A stretch of 64,000 bases of DNA from Scatophagus argus (taxonomy: Eukaryota > Chordata > Actinopteri > Scatophagidae). The notes beneath the pieces are model-generated. The model was not told the origin of the DNA and ran no database searches. It saw nothing but the letters and a program-made list of their open reading frames with translations. This document shows, piece after piece, positions 37,501-48,134 of the stretch; positions within the stretch are counted from its first letter, which is position 1, and every line of letters starts with the position of its first letter. The position numbers and the translations under genes are program-made. The stretch lies in assembly GCF_020382885.2 (NCBI RefSeq), contig NC_058501.1, forward strand, positions 13,489,501-13,553,500, written 5' to 3'.

Positions 37501-40500
37501 CAGTGTGAACCTATCTGAATAAAAGAGTAATGATTCATGAACAGTTTTATTACCCAAACCCTCCTTCCATATGCCTTTACAGATGACAGACTAGAAACAC
37601 TTTTAAATTCGGAATCATGATGCATTTGGTAATAACTTAAACATCATTTTGTGCTTTGAATTAATGGGTAGTCACTAATCTCTCGCAGTATGACTAGACT
37701 CAAAACAGGATGAGACATGCATCATTTCTGGTGTTCTGTACAATAGAGGATTGGCAGTTTTGTCAGAGAGGGTAGGAACAAGTAGAGTATCTTGTTCCAT
37801 TTATTCATGTAGCCGAGGGAGTATCAGGAGGACCATGCTGTCCATCCTGTACGTTCCTGATTGTAAATTGGACCCCTGAGTCTTGTCTCAAAACAAGAGT
37901 CAAGTGCCCATAAGAACACGACTTTTGCTTGCTGTAGTGACAACACAAACCCTCCCTGCACCTGGCTGAATGAACAAACTACTCGCCATTCCAATCACAG
38001 GTCTGAACAACATGGTGAATGTAAAAAGAAATGTAAGGTTACTCTTAAATATTCAACAAAATATAGTCTTAAATAAATATAAGGCAAAGAAAAAAGTATA
38101 CAAGTGGAGGACCGTGCTTAATTTTCTAACATTAGTACACTGCTGGGTTAAAACAGTTCGAAACTCATGAAGTGTGGGAGTTTCAAGAAGCAGCGAGTCA
38201 TCCTCCATAGGTTACTGATTGGTCTGGCTTCCAGCTGTCAGGCTCAATCATTACTCAGTGAATGTTTTCCAGAGGGAAAACAGAGGTTAAAAGACATACT
38301 GTGGATTTAGTCTGGTTTTTGAAGCAAAGAAAAAAACCTCTTGCCAATAGAAAGAAACAGGTGGTTCAGTTTGCAAAGATACCTAACCATATGTGATGAA
38401 AAATGTTGAAGAAATGTTGATGTTCGTATTACACATGTCTGTCTTGTCATCTTCTTGTTCGAGCACATTGAACAGGATTGTTTGCGATAAAACATGCAAT
38501 GAAATTCTGACATTATGGTAACATCTTGTGCTTGTGGTTTTCAACCATAAACAGTCGTACTGCCTAAAGAACTGGTAGGTTAATCAATGAGTCATTCGAC
38601 TAAACGAATCAAGGACTCTCTGTTGACTCTGGCATTTGCTATTTTTTTTTTTCAGATTTTACAAACTAAATTCTTCATAGGCATTTAAAAATACTCATTT
38701 CAGGCCGACACAATCGCCTACTGTATACAGATTAACAAGCATACTCACCTCATGAGGACATGTGATCCTCTTTGGTCTCGGGGCTTCCTGCTGTAGCTGG
38801 TACACTGTTAGAGAAGCACATGTATGTAAATTAAGGCCCTCTGCCCCTCTGAGTTATGCCCACAGCTGTGTGCAAGTTGTAATGACATACTTATTGTAGA
38901 TTTGTTACCAAAATAACAACCTCAGCACACACTTAAGAAGATGAAGGGAACTAAATGATGTGGTGCAGCTTTCACATGCTGTACTCCACTCCACCAGACA
39001 TAAAACAATATCTCCACTTAACAGTCTTTAGTCCAGTGTCTGACCACAGCTGTGACTCAATGCAAAGGTAACAAACTACAAAAGGGGCCATTAGCTTATA
39101 AATGCAAGGCTAAGCAGTCAGTGGTTTACATGACAGGAGCCATATATCTACAGTCCATTTGTGTAAATTAAGACTTGTTGTGCACTTACCTAATGTACAC
39201 TTAAGAGTGCACAATATTCAGACTGCAAAACCCAAATACCTACACTTACAAGTATGCTGCAAATCCAAGCTTCTCTATTGTAGACATACTTGAAGTGTTT
39301 GGGAGAGCTTGACGTAAATCAGAAAATGGAACAGACGGATTTGCAGCAGGCCATCATCATCATCATCATCATCATCACAAACACCTCAGCAGCATCACAG
39401 AATCAGTACATTACAATTAGTGACTACAAAGTAACAGAAGAACGGGATGTCCCATGACAGAAGAATCAGTAGGTGAGTGTGAATCTTTTCTTCATACCCA
39501 ATTTCTAATCTTTCACGTGTCTGGAACTGGATTTTCTCTTTCATTTGACAAACATTTCACAAAACAGACTCTGTATAAAAAAACCTGCAAAAATAACAAA
39601 TAACTGTTTGCATATTATTTTATGCTCCTAGATGCGCCTTTGGCAGTCTATAATCTTGTGAGATGTCCGTGAGGACGTCAATGGTGTCCTCATTTCGGGC
39701 GCTCAACCTCACACAGTGAAAAAAAAATCGCTGTGTGAGGTTGAGCAAAGTCAGCGCAGCAGACTCTCCAGGCAGGGGAAGGAAGACTCCTGACGGTGAA
39801 TTTTCATGTTTTGTCAGGCTGACTTAAGCCAACCAGCAAGATCTGGACATCATCCATTCCTGTGACATTGTGAGCTCTAAAAATACCTCAGGAGAGGACC
39901 AGTGGAGTCAGTAGGAGACGGGAGACTTCAGAAATATTACAATATTGTAAAATTATACAGAAAAAAACAGTTTACACATTGTAACTGGTTAGACTGTAAT
40001 CACTCTACGAACAGACATAGTTTTCTAACCAAAATGATTTGTGCTCTGCTTTAAAAAATTCATTGCATATATTCAGAAGACTCAACCCATTTCCTCCCAC
40101 ATAGCAAAAACATTGTATAATGAGGTGGGTGTTCTGAGGGCCTCATTTCAGCTGAGCCTCTTTGCAGGTAGAAAATCTTATTTTCCCCGGCGTTGGTAAC
40201 CTATTTTACTCAGAGATCAGGAATCCGCTGCCTTGCGTTTGTGCATGTGTGAATGTGTTGTGTGGGCGAGTGTGTTTGAGTGTGTGCCTTTTGTGTATGT
40301 GCACATAGCTTTTTGGAGGCGTATCTAATTGTACTATATACAACAAAACCCAATTCTTCCAAGTATAAAAAAGTGACTCTTTGCTATTTATGGATCATAA
40401 ACAAATGCGCACACATTAAAGGCCAAAGTCAGGTTAAAACATTGCTAATCTCCATAAAAAAATGAAACAAGTACTCACAGTAGGACTTCCATATGGGTGG

Positions 40501-43500
40501 TTGGTAATCCTCAGGGTCTGTAAAGCACAAAAATAAAACAGGTTTCTGTTAGGGACTCACACTGGTGTTAGTAGACTGTGCCCTGTTTCCTCTCATTAAA
40601 ACCTGCATTTCTAACCCCTCCCCAGTGGACCGACTGTGAGCCCCTCAACGTGGTTATGTCACTGTTGTTTATCTCTCTGCTATAATTATGCACATGGCTT
40701 CGTACTGTGCAGCTGCCTCTCGAGATGCACCAGTGAACACACTTCTAATCAGTGTCTCTGCTTCAAGGACAATCAATACAGATGTTTTTAGCTAAACATC
40801 GTGACAACACACACCTGATCTACATAACCCGCCTGGCAGGTTCCCACAAACACGACACCTCTATTCCGAAATAACCACACTAATCACAATTAATGTAAGC
40901 AAATACAATTTAGACCTCACCACCCACAGGGTGATTTTCCTATTGGAAATATGGTGGCTGGTTTAAAATTACTTGATTTATCTGGAATATATGATGAAGT
41001 CTGCTGTTATATTAGCTTGAAAAGAGATAGAAAGGTGATGAATTAAATGCCCTGTGGCAACTGGTAAATTACTGTAGTACCTACTGGGTAAGGTAATGGC
41101 TCATAATAAAACGTGTCACTAAATTAGTCAAAAATGTTGCAAAATTTGCTACTGACCTACAGTCACAGTAATGTAATAAAATGTCAAACCCTCGCTATGA
41201 CATAAATGGTGCGGCATATTTTTAGTCATAACGTAATAATGATCCACAACTCACACCACAGTGACTGCACGTGTTGAGGAAGGCCAAGAGATGCGGTAAA
41301 AGCTCAGAAAATAAGAAATAAAGTGGACCTCATCTTGAGAATTTTAATTTAAAGCTACTATTTTCTAAGTCTGGTACAAACTGTCAACTCTAATAATAAT
41401 GTAGCTTCTGTAATATGTTACAAACTACACTGTAATTATATCAATTTGAAGATAATATAAGTTATTACATATTTTCATGAACTCACCAGTTAGAACATGG
41501 CACAGCAGAAAGTAACAACATTTAACTTGCAGTATTTATCAATTTCTGAACATATTTAGACAAACATATTACTGCATATATCAAAGCCACTGTCCTGCAT
41601 GGTCAGTACGCCAGCGAGACAGACCAGGGCGACATACAGTATCCATCAAGGTGGTCTGCAGGTATCACACAGACTGTTGATACTACATGCAGCTACTGAT
41701 TCATCTGGCTCTCACATGTTAATGTCTTATCTCTTATTAAATTCCCAGCAACACTGATGAAAGTCTTAACTGTCTGTCTGAATAATGAATCATGTTGGTC
41801 CAGAAGATACATGTTGTTCATTCAAAACATTCCTCTGCACTAATCAGCAGATCAGCACCACACCCCTCGGGCAAAATGGAAAGAGCTCAAACACACCTGA
41901 GAGGGTGTGGAAACCAGTGAGCACTTGTCGTACGTGGGCACTGAAGTACAAGCGGCTAAACTGGGAAACTTATGTTATAAATGTCACCATTGTTAAAACT
42001 GCATCACAAGTTCTGTTCGTGCTTAAAGTCTCTGTATATCCTCGTGCTATATATATCTGACAGCGCATGAAGAGGAGGCAATCAGAGCGTTTCGTTCACG
42101 CTGTGTTCTCGGCTCGCAGCAGCAGGAGTTTGACTTGAGGCTGGTTGCAACATTATGAAACTTACCAAAAAGATCGTCATTGATCCTCATCATAATAGCA
42201 CTTCAGTTACTTCTTAAAGGGCTGAATGAATTGCACAGGAGAGACAAGATAGGTGTACATAATCAAATGATGAATATAAATAGCGAAAAAGCAGCCAAAT
42301 GAGAAATGTATGTCTTGAGAGTAAATGATGTCACTAAAGCCCTCCAAAGAATATCTGCCTTCAAATACCAATAAAAAGGCTCCATTTGTTGGTGTGTGGC
42401 CAAGCTGTCTTGGAAAATGTATTGTCCTAATGCTGAAGCTTTGTCACTGTGTATTGCACTGGCAACAGTCTGAAAGATTTATTCCACTGCAGCTTGTGTA
42501 AAGAATGCGATTTCAGCTGGCTTGCTGCCAAGTATTCTCTTTTCAATCTGATTCTTTTTAATGACGAATAGCAATTCGGTCTGGAATTCTGCAGGCGCTC
42601 CGGCTCAAAAAAGGGAGCTTTTGAGGGTCAATTCTGGTACAACATACACACCCTTCCAAATACATTAAGCTACACTGTACATACCCACTCTGAAGCAAGC
42701 ACACCCACACATAAACACCAGCACACACAAGCGCATAAACACGCACAGGAAAAGAACATCAAAAAGATTTTCTAAGTAGCTCAGACTTTGCGCAGTGTCT
42801 GATGATCAGGGAGAATTTAAAATTCTGCAACAGCCAGAGGGTTCTTTTCCCAGAAGAAACGGCTATTAATTGTGTTGCCCTCCATTACTCACCAGTCAGA
42901 GGCATTCAATAAAATAATTACCGATGGGTATTTGCTTGGGTGACAAAGAGAATACATGATGAATGAAGATCAAGCTCGCCTCAGACTTTTATCCCCAGAG
43001 ATAACGTCTGCTCCACAGTCTGTGCACGTGCAAAAAAGGAAAAAAAAATCTGTTTCAGCACATAAAAACATAACTAACTGTTGAGATTAAACGAGTACAT
43101 GGCTGACAACATGATAACGGCTCAACAGGTAAAGAGCATTTCATGACCAGTCTGGTGCAGAATTGCGTTCAAAATCACTTATGTCAGTGAAAAAACTCAG
43201 ATATCAACAGAGCATAAGTCTAAATAAAACTCGAACACTGGACAATTTAAGGTTACTCAACAACTGGATTAGTGTTGACTTAGGAAGCTATTTGGCTGTA
43301 GCCCTGCTGCAACAAAGCCCACAAATTCAATAACTAATGTTTACTGCAAACAGTGAAACAGAAGGTACAGAGGTAATATGGAGCTGATCACGTTTCACTT
43401 GCTCTTTTCCAACAACAGACGGTGAACGGTCGATGTATATTGTAACAATATATGCTACGTCTTGTGCCTGCACATTCGTCAGGCAGAAGTGGTCGTTTTC

Positions 43501-45393
43501 TATACAGGCAGGCAACATCCAAGTAAACATTCCCACAGAACTTACTGTAACAAAACTGACAAAAGACTGAAACATCATGGTAAATCGGACATTATTAGTG
43601 GTGAAATCTTCCTTTAAAGCTGCAGACAGAAATTGCATCACTGAATGTGGATTTGACACTTGAAAATCTTCAGCTGACATATTTTTCTTTTCATTGCCGT
43701 TATGTTGGATCAAGACAAGGAATCTTATGCTTGACATTAGTGATCACCACGTATCCTCTCCTCTCTATACTGCTTACTAAGGTGCATCTGCGAACACATG
43801 AAATACAGTCTCCAGCACAGCCATCACTGCACCATATCGTCTGTGCCGTTAAACTGCATGACAATAGCAGCACATCTATCCTATCAGCATCTCCAGTCTT
43901 TTTCTCATTACAGGTTATGAGTGTACCCTGCAGTTTGCGATATCTGTCTCTTCGAGAGGGTCATTGTTGTCGTGACCTTGACGAAGAAGTGATGATGGTG
44001 ACCAGGTTGGTATCGATGCACCACATAATTCACCGTAGCATTTTCAGGCAAGTTCAGTCAAGAAGTCTATTATTTTGCATGTTCACTCACATGTTTGCAT
44101 GTTCTTGCTGTCATTGCCCAGGGTTGTCAACTGAGACAGTGCAGTTCAAGAACACAGAGAAACACCTACACTACAAAGACAAAAGTATTGGGACACACCT
44201 CTTTATTACTAAATTCAGGTGGTATGGGGCCGTCCTTCAGGGATTGGGCTCGGCCCCTTTCTTCCAGTGAAGGGGAATCTTCATGCTTCAGCATACCAAG
44301 ACATTCGGGTCAATGTTAAGCTTTGTGTCCACAGTTTAGAGAAAGCCCTTTTCTATTCCAGCATGACTGTGCCCCAGTGCACAAAGCTAAGTCCATAACG
44401 ACATGGTTGGATGAGTTTGGTGTGGCTTGACTGGCCCACACAGAGTCCTGACTTCAACCCCATCCAACACCTTTGGGATGAACTGGAACAGAGACTGTGA
44501 GCCAGGTCTTCTCATACAACATCAGTGCCTGATCTCACAAATGCTCTGCTGCATGAATGGGCAAAAATCCCCACAGAAACACTCCAAAATCTTGTGAAAA
44601 GCCTTTCAGAGGAGTGAAAGCTGCTGTGTATTTAGAATGCACTGTCATTAAAGTCCCTGTTGGAGTAATGGCCAGGTGTCCATACTTTGTCTATATAGTG
44701 TACATCATTAGTTTATCATCTCACCCCCTCCCCATCACCGCCCAGCCTTCACAGATTCACCAGCTTCATCATTTCATTAGCCTCATCAGTCTCAGCAGAG
44801 TCATTAGCCCCCACCACCACCACTGTCTGGACTACATGGCAGGGGGAGGGGGGGTTAATCTTGCTGCTGCTCAGGAAGGATGCCCATCAATCAGAAATCT
44901 CCCTGTTGAGTGCAAGCAGCAAAGACTTTCTGGCTGGACTTACTTATCATGTCATCTGCTGTAACAATTATCTTTACTCCATTCACTTGTCTCTGCCTTT
45001 TTCCTGCTCTGTTAGAACTGAACAAGCCTTTCAGAAAAAGTGAAAACATGAACTCCAGCTGCAGTTACTTGGATCACACATTCATGTCAAACATGTTAGT
45101 AGTTGTAATTGTTGTATTCTACATTTTAATACTTCTTTCAGTGTCCTGGAAGAATGATCATTCCATGCCAAGAGCTCCATCACACTAATTATTGCTAATG
45201 TTAACTGACTGATTGATTTAATTTGAATTTTTCATTTGTTATAAACTTGATATAAAAAAGGAATTTCAAATAATAACTTGATTACCCCTGATTACATATC
45301 TTTTTATTCAACGTATAAGCTTGCATTATTCACCTACACAAATGATACTGAGAGAGTAGAACTCCAACACTCCAGATACATGCAGAACCTCAG

Positions 45394-45430
<37 letters not shown>

Positions 45431-48134
45431 TGTGTCAGTGGGATGCAGCAGATCTGCAGCAGGGACACCATCTGTGTATTTCACTGGTCCAAGATAAGGA
45501 TTTCAACACTGCCTTAGTACTGACCAGATAATACATGACAGGTATGAGGGTACTTCTCTGGAGTGTGTTTGTGTGCTACTGGGCCAGTTACCTTTACTCA
45601 AACTCTAAGTTTCACTACTAAAAAGATTTGTAAGTGCGGTTATATGAGAGAAAAATGCAATTTAGCAATCGGATTCTGACAGTGCCTTCCACTGTTGTAA
45701 GTGATACAGGGTGGTCTACTGAGAACTCCTCTCTTGCTGATGCTGTAAAACATGCAGATAGTTTAAGTACACCAATAACACAAATCCAGTCCTACACGAA
45801 GTAGACTAGAAAGGAAAAGAAATAGATGTTGTGGAATGATTCTGAGGTGAACTGCGGCATTTGTGAGACACATGTGCAGGATCGCGTTGAGCAGACAGCC
45901 TCCCTGTAATACATGGCTGTAATTCTCCCTTCCTGGCCAATTTTGTCATTTAAGGCCTGGAGCTGAAGGCATACTTTCATGCTCTATCCCTCAATTTATT
46001 TTCAAAGCTTTATTTCCTGGAGCCGTCTCGCAAATGGCATGCTGCTGGTAGAGTACATGCTTCCATGCCCACCCGTGCCAAGAATGTGTAGGAATCTCCC
46101 CAATGTAAGACAAATAACCATAAAATATCTTTCCAGGGAAAGGAAGAGATTGCAATATATGTGCTGCAATCATGTTGCAACCATTTCAGTGTGTCTGTTA
46201 CATCAAGACTGGTCTCAGAAACCTAGGCTATTATTTCTCACCTGTGTATTTATTGGCTGTGTGTGTATGATACAGTCCAGACATTACACAGTGGTTTATG
46301 GACAAACCACTGCGCCTTTATTTCACTAATCTGCAGGAAGTGCATAAATAAATCAATGTTTGCTCCCATAACATAATTATCATAGACCGCCTCTCAGCCA
46401 TCAGTGACACTTTGATTGTTCACACAGGCAAGTTGAATGAACTTTATTTACACACACTCCCCCCTCACAAGAGCAGCCTCCAAACAAGAGTGTTAGATAG
46501 ACCTATCATCAGAGGTAGAGGAAATAACAACACCAGGAGCACTTTGCTTGCAGCCAGAACAGATGACCTAATATGGAGCAGAAACTGAGCCGAGATTCAT
46601 TTTTGAGTCGTATGCCTCATAGACAAGATTATTCAAATGTTGTGTCTGACTGCCAAAGAGCTCTGCATGAAAATAATAATACCCTTGTGACAACCACTCT
46701 ATCCCTGGCAGCGGTGCAGCTTGTAACCTCTGATAATTATATTGAGAGCCCAACAGTAATGACAACCCTCCAATGCCACAGAAAGAAAAGACTTTCCTCT
46801 TAAAGCAGCAGTGGTCAAACAGTAAATCCACTGCTTTCTGAAACGCACACATGAGATAATGCTTTGTGAAGCATGTGGTTGCCTCAGGCTGTATCAGCTT
46901 GGAAACGACTGCCTGTCCCTCCCATTGGGTAGTACCTTGGGAAATATGACTCTGCTGTGTGGTATGGTTGGGATACACAGAGAGAGTAGGAAAGTAAAAC
47001 AAACATTGTGTAGATATACAATGTCCTCCCCCTCTGTAATAAACCTATGGCTGTAGCCATGCACTGTTCAATTGATATGCAAGATATTGATAGGATAGTA
47101 GAATAGAACACAAACCAGAGTGCTGAGCCTGGCATTATGAAGAGTCTCTCCTTCCTCTCAAACACATGTACACACACACACACATGCCTCTGGTTGTTGG
47201 TGGAGCTTCGAAATCAAACAGGCCTTGATAGTGGAGTTTGTACTTTATACCCTAGCAAACAAGAGCAACATGTTTTATCAAACACATAATGGGATCTACA
47301 CTGAGACAAGCGTGGAGCTGCTATTTCATGCTGGGTTTGTTTGAACAGCTGCTAACCCACTTTCTGTTCTCGTTCTGTGAAAATCAAACCCTGAAATTGA
47401 AATTTTTGCAAACATAGAGCGCTACTAGTTAAACTGTATCTCATTATGCATAAAGGGGATTTGATTGGAGTCTTGTGCACACTGGACCAGTAGGAACTGT
47501 ATAATGTCACTGGACCATAGCATATTAGGAATTTGGGATTTTTTTAATTTTTTTTTTTTTTTACAGTGTCTGAAAATGCCCCAGCCTGGTGCAGCATTTG
47601 GGAAAATGGTAGAGTACACCAGCCAAAGATAATCCTTAAAGCCAGCCAAGTGGAAAGTCAGTCAGGGAATTATGAGGATGATTGGCAATCTAATGATATC
47701 ATTCAAATCCAACGTCAGACTGACTGCATCTCACAACCTTATAATCCCCCTGCACACGAAAGATGCCCTTTTCCCTCTAATGTTTCCACAACTGCATCCA
47801 GATATAACACATGGTGATGCTTTTCACTTAACATTAATCCTAAGTGACAGCAGTGACTGGAAGCCACTATAATAATATGCTTGTTTAATGTTTAAGAAGC
47901 GCATGTGAGATATAGATGAAGACATATGTTTGTGGTGAGCGTGTTTAGGCAATATAAGGAAATAAAGTTTGAATTAAACCAAATGAAGACACACATTTAA
48001 AGGCACACAGTCAAGAAAAATTATTATTATTATTATTATTATAGCCTTGGCGTCTAGTTTGAGTCTGGGTTACGTGAACTCTTACCAGAGGACACAGATG
48101 AACCTGAGAGGCTTGAGTTACTGGATGCTGCCAT
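27853..48134 (-). CDS. CHN2: Beta-chimaerin, full-length (beta-2) form, Rac GTPase-activating protein
   Basis: Diacylglycerol/phorbol-ester receptor that inactivates Rac. Exons in transcript order: 48086-48134, 40479-40517, 38749-38804, 37036-37067, 36683-36796, 36270-36540, 31702-31785, 30647-30731, 29151-29324, 28909-28986, 28549-28686, 28347-28452, 27853-28024. They keep phase and give 465 aa (human about 468). The N terminus [16 protein letters not shown] is identical to human beta-2. SH2 domain about 62-145 ([28 protein letters not shown]); C1 domain about 217-267 ([18 protein letters not shown]); RhoGAP about 280-465, with the arginine finger in EGLYRVSG (R310) and [13 protein letters not shown]; ends EDVLF. 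The C-terminal half mixes CHN1- and CHN2-like residues; the beta-2 N terminus and CPVL as neighbour decide for CHN2. Human has a few extra residues (TAVEK) at the 36270/31785 join; I found no exon for them here, and direct splicing stays in frame. Intron 1 is 7.6 kb. Confidence 0.95.
29595..29643. repeat. (GT)n-(GA)n microsatellite
   Basis: About eight GT units, a short GAGACA break, then about fifteen GA units, in a CHN2 intron between the C1-domain exons. Confidence 0.9.
31531..31567. repeat. (AC)n microsatellite
   Basis: About 18 uninterrupted AC units, 135 bases past the donor of the CHN2 beta-1 first exon, within the intron. Confidence 0.95.
31702..31956 (-). CDS. CHN2: Alternative first coding exon of CHN2 (beta-1, SH2-less form)
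   Basis: This 255-nt exon starts ATG GAT GCA GAA and reads [15 protein letters not shown] through [16 protein letters not shown] to YEKIHNFK, then a GTGAGC donor that joins the C1-domain exon (VHTFRG). The first 30 residues up to QELL have the same length as the human alpha-1 and beta-1 chimaerin N termini. With the six shared downstream exons it gives 335 aa carrying only C1 and RhoGAP domains. The last 84 bases (31702-31785) double as an internal exon of the full-length form through the acceptor TGTCCACAG at 31786-31794. The frame stays open upstream; another in-frame ATG at 32134-32136 would add 60 residues, but they resemble nothing I know. The promoter must lie around 32.0-32.8 kb. Confidence 0.88.
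39352..39376. repeat. (CAT)n microsatellite
   Basis: Eight consecutive CAT units in a CHN2 intron. Confidence 0.9.
39701..39746. other. Long perfect hairpin in CHN2 intron
   Basis: GCTCAACCTCACACAG (39701-39716) is exactly complementary to CTGTGTGAGGTTGAGC (39731-39746). Two more inner pairs (G-C, A-T) follow a single T/G mismatch, leaving an A8 loop. It is isolated, with no flanking target-site duplication that I could see. Confidence 0.85.
42166..42193 (-). CDS. CHN2: Second alternative first exon of CHN2 (alpha-2-like N terminus)
   Basis: ATG ATG AGG ATC AAT GAC GAT CTT TTT G followed by GTAAGT. The one-base overhang matches the acceptor of the exon at 40479-40517, giving [19 protein letters not shown]. 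That resembles the alpha-2-chimaerin (CHN1) start, which has LFDTDEYRPPVW, rather than the beta-2 start. It would replace the 48086-48134 exon and yield 458 aa with the same SH2, C1 and RhoGAP domains. The evidence is frame, splice donor and similarity; transcription is not shown. Confidence 0.7.
44167..44702 (+). mobile_element. Decayed Tc1/mariner-family DNA transposon
   Basis: The ends TACACTAcaaAGACAAAAGT (left) and the complement of ACTTTGTCTATATAGTGTA (right) form imperfect terminal inverted repeats of about 30 bases, with TA at both edges as expected for Tc1/mariner insertion. Inside, at 44444-44497, the + strand encodes [18 protein letters not shown], the conserved C-terminal DDE-transposase block, followed by a stop at 44498 and further transposase-like codons. 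At about 536 bp against roughly 1.6 kb for a full element, it is internally deleted and dead. It sits in CHN2 intron 1, antisense to the gene. Confidence 0.9.
45396..45428. repeat. (CA)n microsatellite
   Basis: About 16 CA units in CHN2 intron 1. Confidence 0.95.
48021..48042. repeat. (ATT)n microsatellite
   Basis: About seven TTA/ATT units, 44 bases beyond the donor of the CHN2 full-length first exon. Confidence 0.9.

Noticed and set aside
39352-39376. Regular short repeat resembling an array
   Set aside because: It is a plain CAT microsatellite without spacers; nothing in the window is a CRISPR array.
43647-44270. 207-aa open frame in CHN2 intron 1
   Set aside because: It runs into the transposon's left end, has no known motif and uses an arbitrary start.
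44557-44964. 135-aa open frame on the + strand
   Set aside because: It begins inside the Tc1 remnant and runs into flanking DNA in a different frame from the transposase.
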